A stretch of 13,089 bases of DNA from Pseudomonadota bacterium (GTDB lineage Bacteria; Desulfobacterota; Desulfarculia; Desulfarculales; JAHJDS01). Positions 8,302 through 13,089 of the stretch are shown one piece after another (positions within the stretch are counted from its first letter, which is position 1; each line of letters opens with the position of its first letter). Made by a program: the position numbers and the translations under genes. The notes beneath the pieces are model-generated. The model saw only the letters and a program-made list of their open reading frames with translations. It did no database searches and was not told the origin of the DNA. The DNA lies in assembly GCA_018812395.1 (NCBI GenBank), contig JAHJDS010000331.1, positions 1-13,089 on the forward strand, written 5' to 3'.

Positions 8302-8862
8302 ATGAACGACCTGGAACGGGAAAAAGACAAGGGACTGAGCCTGTGGTACCTCAAGGACGCGCCCCTGAAACGAAAATTTGCCGGCAAAAAAGACCGCGTC
8401 CCGGAGTTCGGCCACGCCGCCCGGCTGTTCGCCATCATGGCCAAGCACGTCATCGACCGGCTGGGACCTGAGGCCGGGGAGGAATTGATCCAGGCGGCCG
8501 TCGAGGAGTTCGCCTTCCGGCGCGGCCAGGACATCGCCCGAAAAGTCCAGGACCAGGGCCAACCCCTGTCCCTCAAGAATTGGATCATCCACAGCGACAT
8601 CGATCCCCAAAACTTCAAACTCGAGATCGATTTCCCGGAGGGCGACCTCCAGGCCCGGGTGGGCCGGTGCACCTGGCACCAGGCCGCCGAGCAGTGGGGC
8701 CTGACCGATTACGCCAAACTGTATTGCCGATACGCCGACTACAAGATCCTCGAGGGCTACAACCCCGACGTAGACCTGACCCTCGAGGATCGACACCAAC
8801 CCGGCCGGGACCACTGCCTGTTCCGTTACCGGATGAAGGAAAAATCGTCCGGCCAACCATGA
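8302..8862 (+). CDS. L-2-amino-thiazoline-4-carboxylate (ATC) hydrolase family protein
   Basis: This 186-residue soluble protein has no signal peptide or membrane segment. The C-terminal third resembles the ATC-hydrolase-like family (Pfam ATC_hydrolase), with C123 in GRCTW, WGLTDYAKLYC (C142), YNPD and a final DHCLFRYRM (C172). The aligned cysteines and the Y-x(n)-NP-[DE] segment are the family hallmarks I recognise. The founding member hydrolyses 2-amino-thiazoline-4-carboxylate to N-carbamoyl-cysteine in Pseudomonas, but most relatives in anaerobes are of unknown role, so the true substrate is open. ATG 8302 is preceded by AGGGGG at 8292-8297. An upstream in-frame GTG (8272) lacks a ribosome site. 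It lies 36 nt after mnmG and is probably cotranscribed with it; I see no functional link. Confidence 0.7.
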   Translation: MNDLEREKDKGLSLWYLKDAPLKRKFAGKKDRVPEFGHAARLFAIMAKHVIDRLGPEAGEELIQAAVEEFAFRRGQDIARKVQDQGQPLSLKNWIIHSDIDPQNFKLEIDFPEGDLQARVGRCTWHQAAEQWGLTDYAKLYCRYADYKILEGYNPDVDLTLEDRHQPGRDHCLFRYRMKEKSSGQP

Positions 8863-8888
8863 TCCAACAGAATTTACCCAGGTGTCGG

Positions 8889-8923
8889 CGGGCGGCCCGC
8901 TTGTTTGTGGAGCGGGCCGCCTG
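8889..8923. terminator. Strong hairpin without T-tract between convergent genes
   Basis: GGCGGCCCGC (8891-8900) is perfectly repeated inverted at 8912-8921 around an 11-nt loop. A G-T and a C-G pair (8890/8922, 8889/8923) extend it to 12 pairs. It sits between the ATC-hydrolase-like stop (8862) and the oppositely oriented stop at 8971, where a two-way terminator is expected. Neither strand has a U-run after the stem, so it may act as a U-less terminator or a 3'-end stabiliser. Confidence 0.45.
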
Positions 8924-8970
8924 GCCGCCGCGTCGAGGTCGCGCCGTCACGGGGACGTTGCGTCCGCCTT

Positions 8971-9444
8971 TCACCGCCCGGTTCCGGTCGAGACGGCCGC
9001 CTCATTCGGAACCGCGGTCAGTTCCACCAGGGCCTGGGCCACGGTCCGGACAAAGGCCGGGCATCGCCGGGCCACCAGGTTTTCGGCCTTGATCCGTTGC
9101 ATCCCCTCCGGGGAGCCCAGGTGGACGCCCAGCAACACCTCGCAATCCACGCCGCCGTGGCGCGCCTCGAAGCGGCGAACCAGCTCCTGAACCGCCCCGA
9201 ACACCTGACGTCGCTGGTCCGCCTCTTCCGCCTCGTCCCGGGGCGACAGGCCCAGCACCAACACCCCGGCCGAGACCGCCCCGCACATCAGGGCCAGATG
9301 GCCCATGCCCCCGCCCAGGGGCCGGCCCAGTCTCCGGGCCAGATCGGGCCCCAGGCCCCAGTCCTCGCCGAACACGGTCAGCATCGCCTGGGAGCAGTTG
9401 AGCCCCTGGCCGAACAACTCCACGGTCTTTTCCACACGGTCCAT
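8971..9444 (-). CDS. C_GCAxxG_C_C family redox-type protein
   Basis: This 157-residue protein carries the four-cysteine pattern that defines the family: C17 (NCSQA), C54 in MCGAVSAG preceded by the glycine turn LGGGMGH, C101 (DCEVLLG) and C128 (RRCPAFV). The same domain occurs in split-Soret cytochrome c precursors of Desulfovibrio, but here no CxxCH heme motif is present. Such proteins are presumed redox or metal-cluster binding; no reaction is established. There is no signal peptide, so it is probably cytoplasmic. I chose ATG 9444 because AGGAG lies about 6 nt upstream on the minus strand. Extending to 9483 would run through a palindrome of the regulatory region. It is divergent from a LysR gene across a 124-bp gap with three similar inverted repeats, so it is a likely target of that regulator. 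Confidence 0.8.
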   Translation of the reverse strand: MDRVEKTVELFGQGLNCSQAMLTVFGEDWGLGPDLARRLGRPLGGGMGHLALMCGAVSAGVLVLGLSPRDEAEEADQRRQVFGAVQELVRRFEARHGGVDCEVLLGVHLGSPEGMQRIKAENLVARRCPAFVRTVAQALVELTAVPNEAAVSTGTGR

Positions 9445-9473
9445 GGCCTTCTCCTGGTTTGATTGACCTCGAC

Positions 9474-9498
9474 TTCTAATCATGTTATTAGATTAGAA
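9474..9498. promoter_or_regulatory. LysR-type operator candidate, copy 1
   Basis: A perfect 8-bp inverted repeat, TTCTAATC-N9-GATTAGAA, contains ATC-N9-GAT (a T-N11-A box), the classic LysR-family recognition geometry. It lies 30 bp upstream of the start of the C_GCAxxG_C_C gene and overlaps its possible -10 region (TAACAT on the minus strand, 9487-9482, paired with TTGCAA at 9509-9504). An overlapping alternative, TCTAAT-N6-ATTAGA (9475-9492), is also present. Confidence 0.65.
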
Positions 9499-9507
9499 TG
9501 GGGTTGC

Positions 9508-9524
9508 AATCGTGTCCAACGATT
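9508..9524. promoter_or_regulatory. LysR-type operator candidate, copy 2
   Basis: AATCG-N7-CGATT is a perfect 5-bp inverted repeat with the same AATC-N9-GATT core. Its centre is 30 bp from copy 1 and 32 bp from copy 3, about three helical turns each. It is the weakest of the three beyond the core. Confidence 0.55.
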
Positions 9525-9536
9525 ATTTTCGAATAT

Positions 9537-9559
9537 TCCAATCGACGAAAACGATTGGA
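9537..9559. promoter_or_regulatory. LysR-type operator candidate, copy 3, overlapping the lysR ribosome site
   Basis: TCCAATCG-N7-CGATTGGA is a perfect 8-bp inverted repeat with the AATC-N9-GATT core. Its right arm overlaps the GGAGG ribosome site of the LysR gene (9557-9561). Binding here could give autorepression. In RNA the same repeat could fold into a hairpin that hides part of the ribosome site. Confidence 0.6.
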
Positions 9560-9568
9560 GGCCGTCCC

Positions 9569-10465
9569 ATGGAAATCAGGCAACTCAAGACTTTTCAGAC
9601 CGTGGCCACCCTGCTCAACTTCAACCGGGCGGCCCGGCGACTCCACTACGCCCAATCCACGGTCTCGGCCCAGATCAAGGCCCTGGAAGACGACCTTGGG
9701 GTCCGACTCTTCGACCGGCTGGGCAAGCGGGTCCTGCTGACCGAGGCCGGTGAAAAGCTGCTGCCCTTTGCCCGGAAGATGTGCGATCTGGCCGAGGAGA
9801 CCAGGGGTGAGGTGGGGGCCGCGCCCGAGGCCCGCGGGTCGCTGTGCGTCCGGATTCCGGAGAGCCTGGGGGCGTACGTGATGCCGGCGGTGCTGAAACG
9901 ATTCCAGTCGCGGTTCCCGGAGGTCGGGCTGCAGTTCATCACCTGCGCCTACGACGGCCTGGCCCGGGACCTGCGCCAGGGGGTGACCGACCTGGCCTTC
10001 CTGCTGGCCGAATCCATGCAGGCGGCCGACCTCAAGGTCGAGGTCCTGGGGTTTCAGGATCTGGTCCTGGTGGCGCCCCCGAACCATCCCTTGGTCGGGC
10101 CTGGGGAGGTCGCCACCCGGGACCTGGCCGGCCGGACTTGGCTGCTCTCCCGGGTGGACTGCAGTTACCGGATGACCTTCCAGGCCCTGCTGGCCGGGGA
10201 AGGGGTGAGCCCCGGCGTGATCATCGAGTTCAACAGCGTGGCCGCCATCAAGCAATGCGTTGAGGCCGGGGTGGGGCTGAGTGTCCTGCCGGAATGGGCC
10301 GTGGCCCGGGAAAGGGCCGAGGGCCGGCTGGCGGTTCTGCCCTGGGACGGGGGCCGAATCGAGGTGGCCACGCTCATGGTCTGGCACCGGGACAAGTGGC
10401 TGTCCCCGACCCTGAGCGCCTTTATGGCGGTGGTCCGGGAGGTGATGATTGACGGAGGCGGTTGA
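9569..10465 (+). CDS. LysR family transcriptional regulator
   Basis: This 298-residue regulator has the usual family length. The N-terminal winged helix-turn-helix (about 1-60) reads MEIRQLKTFQTV, then the helix-turn-helix at 18-37 with AARRLHYAQSTVSAQIKALE and the wing LGVRLFDRLGKRVLLTEAG. A linker helix follows, then a two-lobed effector domain from about residue 90 with the typical FPEVGLQ strand and NSVAAIKQCVEAGVGLSVLPEWA near the end. The effector is not predictable from sequence. ATG 9569 has GGAGG 7 nt upstream; an in-frame GTG at 9512 lies inside operator copy 2. It is divergently paired with the C_GCAxxG_C_C gene, the standard arrangement for a LysR protein controlling its neighbour and itself. 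A terminator follows its stop, separating it from the transporter genes. Confidence 0.95.
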   Translation: MEIRQLKTFQTVATLLNFNRAARRLHYAQSTVSAQIKALEDDLGVRLFDRLGKRVLLTEAGEKLLPFARKMCDLAEETRGEVGAAPEARGSLCVRIPESLGAYVMPAVLKRFQSRFPEVGLQFITCAYDGLARDLRQGVTDLAFLLAESMQAADLKVEVLGFQDLVLVAPPNHPLVGPGEVATRDLAGRTWLLSRVDCSYRMTFQALLAGEGVSPGVIIEFNSVAAIKQCVEAGVGLSVLPEWAVARERAEGRLAVLPWDGGRIEVATLMVWHRDKWLSPTLSAFMAVVREVMIDGGG

Positions 10466-10481
10466 GCCGGCCCGGGGGTGG

Positions 10482-10516
10482 TCCAGGCCGGCCCGGCCTG
10501 GATTTATATTGATTTT
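10482..10516 (+). terminator. Intrinsic terminator of the LysR gene
   Basis: TCCAGGCC (10482-10489) pairs perfectly with GGCCTGGA (10495-10502) around a 5-nt loop. It is followed by T-rich sequence that includes TTT at 10503-10505 and a T6 run at 10513-10518. It lies 17 nt after the stop codon. Confidence 0.75.
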
Positions 10517-10574
10517 TTACTAAATATTGATATTTGCGGGCTAACATTTTGCGACACATTGCGCCTAATTTCAC
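10503..10574. other. AT-rich patch upstream of the transporter promoter
   Basis: This is a marked drop in GC compared with the window. It contains ATATTGAT twice in direct orientation (10506-10513 and 10524-10531, period 18) and TTGCG three times (10534, 10549, 10559). It could be an activator site or UP-like element. A weaker alternative promoter, TTGATT (10509-10514) with TATTTG (10531-10536), could also be read in it. Confidence 0.35.
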
Positions 10575-10603
10575 TTGACTCCCCCCCCCTGACGGGCTAG
10601 TAT
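10575..10603 (+). promoter_or_regulatory. Strong sigma70-type promoter of the TSUP transporter unit, with C9 spacer tract
   Basis: TTGACT (10575-10580) and TAGTAT (10598-10603) are close to consensus and exactly 17 nt apart. Nine consecutive C (10581-10589) fill the first half of the spacer. The expected start near 10610 gives a leader of about 148 nt before ATG 10758. This is the best promoter match in the window. Confidence 0.7.
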
Positions 10604-10610
10604 CCGTCAG
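10589..10610. promoter_or_regulatory. Palindromic operator candidate over the -10 box
   Basis: CTGACGG-N8-CCGTCAG is a perfect 7-bp inverted repeat whose 8-nt spacer contains the TAGTAT -10 box. A dimeric repressor bound here would block polymerase. It lacks the ATC-N9-GAT geometry, so it is probably not a site for the neighbouring LysR protein. Confidence 0.55.
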
Positions 10611-10757
10611 TTGATTCTACTGTCCCCGGTCCGCCGCCAAACGGGTAGAAACCCGCCGGCCGGTATCGGGGGCGTCGCTCGGATCGTGGACATCAGACAC
10701 TTGCGGAGGGGGAAGAGGTGTTTTGCGGTCGCGGCCGCATAAACGGGGGACGGCAGT
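10610..10757 (+). other. Long structured 5' leader of the transporter mRNA
   Basis: About 148 nt lie between the predicted start and ATG 10758. Visible structure: an outer stem CCCCG (10624-10628) with CGGGG (10667-10671) enclosing a hairpin CGGGT-AGAA-ACCCG (10642-10655), and a second hairpin TGCGG/CCGCA (10724-10728, 10735-10739) shortly before the GGGGGA ribosome site (10745-10750). A short frame GTG 10686 to TAA 10742 (18 codons, one Cys) could encode a leader peptide but lacks a good ribosome site. I recognise no known riboswitch. Confidence 0.35.
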
Positions 10758-11858
10758 ATGAAGAAGCTGTTTCGAACGCCATACATTGAAATCCTGATCA
10801 TGGTCGTCGTTCTGGCCCTGTCTTACCTGGGCATGATCCTGATCGCCTCGGGGATGGAGACGCCCCACGGCGGGATGGGCGTGTGGACTATTATCGCCAT
10901 CCTGTTTGGATCGTTTATTTTGAGTTTCTGCATCGCTCTCTTGGCGGTCATGGGCGGCATCGGCGGCGGGGTGCTGTTCACACCGATCATGCTGGCCTTC
11001 ACCGCCGTGGACAGCCTGGTCGTCCGGGCCACGGGCCTGATCGTGGCCATGTTCAGCGGCCTGATCTCGACCGGTCCGTTCATGAAGCGGGGCCTGGCCA
11101 ACCTCAAACTCTGTATTTTGTCCGCTACGGCCTACGGCATCGGCGCCTTTACCGGCGCCCAGGCGGCCCTGATCGTGGCCGAGCACCTGGGGGCCACGGG
11201 TGAGGGTCTGGTCCGGATGTCCCTGGGCGGCATCATTTTGGCCCTGGCCTGCTACTTCATCTGGGGCGGACAAAAGATCGAGTGGCCCGAGGTCAAAAAG
11301 GTCGACAAGTTCACCCGATGGCTGAACATCACCCAGCCCTATTATGAAGAGTCCCTGAACCAGGTGGTGGACTACAAGCTGACCCGGGCCTGGCTGCTGT
11401 TGATCGTGGTCCTCGTGGTGGGGGCGCTGTCGGGGTTCTTCGGTCTGGGCGCCGGGTGGGCCATTGTCCCGGCCCTGAACCTGGTGATGGCCGTGCCGCT
11501 CAAGGTGGCCGCGGCCTGCAGCGGGGTGCTGTTGGGCATGGGCGACTGCATCGCCGTGTGGCCGTATCTCCTGGCCGGGGCGATCATCCCCCTGTTCGCC
11601 GCCCCGTGGTTGGTCGGCCAGGTGCTGGGCGGGCTGGTCGGGGCCTACTTGCTCCTCAGGATCAAGGCCGGGTTCATCCGGGTGATTCTGATCGGGGTCA
11701 TGTTCTTCACCAGCTTCGGTCTGGTGACCAAGGGATTGGCCGTGCTCCAAGTCATCGGCGGCGTCCCGCTGTGGCTCAACGGCCTGGTGTTCCTGGGCTG
11801 TGTAGCCTTCATCGTCTTGGCGCTCATGGGCCTGCTGCCAGGCTTCAAGAAGAGGTAA
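10758..11858 (+). CDS. TSUP family membrane transporter (sulfite/sulfur anion exporter TauE/SafE type)
   Basis: This 366-residue integral membrane protein has about nine to ten helices (near 11-31, 43-63, 85-105, 118-142, 152-170, 211-229, 246-262, 266-295, 305-325 and 340-360). Each half opens with the family's glycine motif, GGIGGGVLFTPIML at 66-79 and GFFGLGAGWAIVPALNLVM at 226-244, showing the internal duplication of TSUP proteins. Known members move sulfite, sulfonates, thiosulfate or other sulfur-containing anions; the substrate here cannot be read from sequence. An unusually long hydrophilic loop (about 171-208, acidic/basic and Tyr-rich) joins the halves, and a membrane helix precedes the first motif. 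ATG 10758 has GGGGGA 7 nt upstream, and TAA at 10740-10742 closes the frame above it. It has its own promoter and a tightly linked partner gene. It is probably part of sulfur-compound traffic if the host is a sulfate or sulfur reducer (inference). Confidence 0.87.
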   Translation: MKKLFRTPYIEILIMVVVLALSYLGMILIASGMETPHGGMGVWTIIAILFGSFILSFCIALLAVMGGIGGGVLFTPIMLAFTAVDSLVVRATGLIVAMFSGLISTGPFMKRGLANLKLCILSATAYGIGAFTGAQAALIVAEHLGATGEGLVRMSLGGIILALACYFIWGGQKIEWPEVKKVDKFTRWLNITQPYYEESLNQVVDYKLTRAWLLLIVVLVVGALSGFFGLGAGWAIVPALNLVMAVPLKVAAACSGVLLGMGDCIAVWPYLLAGAIIPLFAAPWLVGQVLGGLVGAYLLLRIKAGFIRVILIGVMFFTSFGLVTKGLAVLQVIGGVPLWLNGLVFLGCVAFIVLALMGLLPGFKKR

Positions 11859-11866
11859 GGAGGTGA
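11856..11866 (+). promoter_or_regulatory. Full-length Shine-Dalgarno sequence of the TSUP partner gene
   Basis: TAAGGAGGTGA matches the usual anti-Shine-Dalgarno end of 16S rRNA over 11 nt. The TAA is also the stop codon of the transporter gene. The ATG at 11869 follows after CA, so this site decides the start against the in-frame GTG at 11863, which lies inside the motif. Confidence 0.85.
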
Positions 11867-11868
11867 CA

Positions 11869-12348
11869 ATGGAAAAGCCCAAAATGCCCGTCGCCCAACT
11901 TGTCTACGGCGAGATAGTCTATTGGCTGGTCGTTGTCTCCGCCATTATCTGCATGATCGGGCCGCTGGTGGCCCTGTTCAACATCGAGAACAACCTGCTC
12001 AACCCGCACTACCTGTTCTCGTCCATCTGGGCCGGTAAATCGGCCGATCAGGTCTGGCTGCTCAACGGGCCTGACTTTTTCGAAGGCCACTTCTGGCTGG
12101 TCAACTTCTTCTTCGGAGAGGGAGGCTTCCAGGGCGGACACTTCTGGCTGCGCCAATTCACCTTTGGCGACGGTCTGACCCAGTTCGGCCTGGTCATGGG
12201 GTGCGCCGTGGCCATGCCGGCCCTGATCGGGGCGGCCATCGCCTATCTGGTCGAAAAACCCCGGCAGTACCTGTGGGTCATCCTGGCCCTCTGGGTGGCG
12301 ACCCTGGTGGCCTTCTCGGCCCTGGGCATTGTCGGCGCCGGCCACTAG
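11869..12348 (+). CDS. Small membrane protein with duplicated GHFWL motif, TSUP partner (function unknown)
   Basis: I do not recognise a named family. The protein has 159 residues. Hydrophobic helices lie at about 13-37, 104-127 and 135-156, with a 65-residue loop (38-103) between the first two that is very rich in Phe, Trp, Gly and His. The loop contains a 13-residue motif twice: GHFWLVNFFFGEG at 73-85 and GHFWLRQFTFGDG at 90-102, consensus GHFWL-x2-F-x-FG-[DE]-G, period 17. VWLLNG at 62-67 may be a decayed third copy. There is no signal peptide or CxxCH. It starts 10 nt after the transporter stop behind a full-length ribosome site, so strong, coupled expression is expected. It is probably a subunit or assembly partner of the TSUP protein (inference). 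Some TSUP genes have small DUF1634 membrane neighbours, but I cannot match this one to that domain. Confidence 0.85.
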   Translation: MEKPKMPVAQLVYGEIVYWLVVVSAIICMIGPLVALFNIENNLLNPHYLFSSIWAGKSADQVWLLNGPDFFEGHFWLVNFFFGEGGFQGGHFWLRQFTFGDGLTQFGLVMGCAVAMPALIGAAIAYLVEKPRQYLWVILALWVATLVAFSALGIVGAGH

Positions 12349-12390
12349 ACTAAAATGAACGCCCGGCCGGCGGCGGGCGGGACATGAATC

Positions 12391-12426
12391 AGGCGGTTCC
12401 AGGGTCCTGGAACCGCCTTTATTTTT
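12391..12426 (+). terminator. Intrinsic terminator of the TSUP unit
   Basis: A near-perfect hairpin is formed by AGGCGGTTCCAGG (12391-12403) and its exact complement at 12406-12418. It is followed by a T-rich tract at 12418-12426. On the opposite strand the stem is intact but lacks a following U-run, so it mainly serves the plus strand. Another short inverted repeat, CGCCCG/CGGGCG (12360-12365, 12374-12379), precedes it. Confidence 0.92.
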
Positions 12427-12489
12427 GATTGCCGGAGGCGGCGGCGCTGTCAGGGAACTGTTTGTCCGTCTCCATTCGAGGGCGGCCCC

Positions 12490-13089
12490 TCAGGCCGCGT
12501 CCAACACCTCCCGGACCAATTCCAGCAGGCCGAACAAGCTATAGGGCTTGTTGATGAACCCCTGGATCTCGGACTGGACGGTCTTGTCGAACAGGGATCG
12601 GGCCGAATAGCCGGTGGCGATGATGACCCTGACCCGGGAGTCAACGGAGCGGAGTTCCTTCAGACACTTGTGTCCGCCCATCCCGGGCATGCTCAGGTCC
12701 AGAATCACCAGATCGATGCGTGGCCCCTCCCGCTCGTAGATCTCGAGGGCCTCTTCGCCGCTCGACGCGGTCAGGATCGAATAGCCGTACTGGCCGAGGA
12801 TCTCCTCACCAATTTCCAGAATCGGACGCTCGTCGTCCACCAGCAGGATCGTCTCCCGGCCGCCCCGGATATCGCCCACGTCTTCGGGCGTGGTCGCCTC
12901 CAGGCGGCCCGCGTCCGCCAGGGCCGGCAGAAAAATGGTGAACGTCGTGCCCCGGCCGACCCGGCTGTCGCAGATGATGTGGCCCCCGTGGTTCCGGACG
13001 ATGCCGTAGACCGTGGCCAGGCCCAGGCCCGTGCCCCGGCCAATGCCCTTGGTGGTGAAAAACGGCTCGAAGATGTGGTGGACGGTCTC
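12490..13089 (-). CDS. Hybrid sensor histidine kinase, C-terminal ATPase and receiver domains (5' end outside window)
   Basis: The minus-strand frame is open from the right edge to TGA at 12490-12492, giving 199 visible residues. It begins in the HATPase_c domain with the F box IFEPFFTTK (6-14) and the G2 box GTGLGLATVYGIV (19-31), and ends the kinase core at GTTFTIFLPA. A linker of about 20 residues leads to a complete receiver domain (about 79-197): acidic pocket D85-D86, phosphoacceptor D131 in LDLSMPGMGG, T159 in IIATGY and K181 in INKPYS. In hybrid kinases of this layout, the receiver takes phosphate from the kinase histidine and passes it to an Hpt protein or acts as a regulator of the kinase. 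The sensor part, H box and N box are off the window, so the stimulus is unknown. An internal GTG at 12879 could mimic a stand-alone response regulator, but the frame is continuous upstream. It converges on the TSUP unit and has no shown link to it. Confidence 0.92.
   Translation of the reverse strand, partial: ETVHHIFEPFFTTKGIGRGTGLGLATVYGIVRNHGGHIICDSRVGRGTTFTIFLPALADAGRLEATTPEDVGDIRGGRETILLVDDERPILEIGEEILGQYGYSILTASSGEEALEIYEREGPRIDLVILDLSMPGMGGHKCLKELRSVDSRVRVIIATGYSARSLFDKTVQSEIQGFINKPYSLFGLLELVREVLDAA

Noticed and set aside
9512..9568. GTG 9512 as start of the LysR gene, and likewise ATG 9483 (minus) for the C_GCAxxG_C_C gene
   Set aside because: Both lie inside operator repeats and lack ribosome sites; ATG 9569 and ATG 9444 have GGAGG and AGGAG at proper distance, and match family N-termini.
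10718..10788. Small frame from GTG 10718 overlapping the TSUP start, behind a GGAGG
   Set aside because: The frame overlaps the transporter out of phase, the translation has no recognisable features, and the ribosome-like purine run may be chance in GC-rich sequence.
10617..11882. A 421-codon minus-strand frame opposite the TSUP gene
   Set aside because: His/Gln/Asp-rich shadow of a hydrophobic membrane protein, with no motif or ribosome site; it also crosses the promoter leader.
12490..12879. Stand-alone response regulator starting at GTG 12879
   Set aside because: The frame continues upstream without a stop into kinase F and G2 boxes, so this is the receiver part of a hybrid kinase.
1..13089. 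CRISPR arrays, tRNA or rRNA genes, insertion sequences, attachment sites
   Set aside because: No regularly spaced repeats, cloverleaf-like segments, transposase or integrase motifs or flanking inverted repeats were seen.

Overview
The window is GC-rich and densely coded. The gene families suggest a Gram-negative, probably anaerobic bacterium of the Desulfobacterota (the former deltaproteobacteria). The supporting signs are RNase J followed by FtsK and a LolA-like periplasmic carrier (an order I recall from that group), the oxygen-sensitive [4Fe-4S] enzyme NadA, a C_GCAxxG_C_C redox protein, an ATC-hydrolase-like protein and a TauE/SafE (TSUP) anion exporter. This placement is inferred from gene content. 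No rRNA or other marker is present.

Layout. Bases 1-4824 (+): the 3' end of an RNase J gene; ftsK, 10 nt behind it; a LolA-like gene with its own candidate promoter and a terminator-like hairpin in its leader; then nadA. Bases 4821-6233 (-): ppnN, a nucleotide nucleosidase, meeting nadA tail to tail with a 4-nt overlap. Bases 6234-6402: a divergent promoter region. Bases 6403-8862 (+): mnmG, for tRNA wobble-uridine modification, and an ATC-hydrolase-like gene. Bases 8863-8970: a convergent gap with a strong hairpin. Bases 8971-9444 (-): a C_GCAxxG_C_C protein, divergent from a LysR regulator at 9569-10465 (+). Their 124-bp gap carries three phased AATC-N9-GATT sites. Bases 10466-10757: lysR terminator, an AT-rich patch, and a strong promoter with a C9 tract in its spacer and a palindrome over its -10 box, followed by a leader of about 150 nt. 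Bases 10758-12348 (+): a TSUP transporter and a small unrecognised membrane protein with a duplicated GHFWL motif. Bases 12391-12426: a clear intrinsic terminator. Bases 12490-13089 (-): the C-terminal part of a hybrid histidine kinase (ATPase then receiver domain), running off the right edge.

How the genes may work together. The left half is housekeeping: RNA processing, chromosome segregation, envelope lipoprotein transport, NAD synthesis, nucleotide turnover and tRNA modification. The right half is more accessory. It holds a LysR switch that probably controls itself and the neighbouring redox protein, and a separately promoted, tightly regulated-looking two-gene membrane unit. The most novel-looking parts are that unit (TSUP plus aromatic-repeat partner, with its promoter) and the three-site LysR operator array. 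No mobile element, CRISPR array, tRNA or rRNA was seen. No gene-free stretch exceeds 300 bases.
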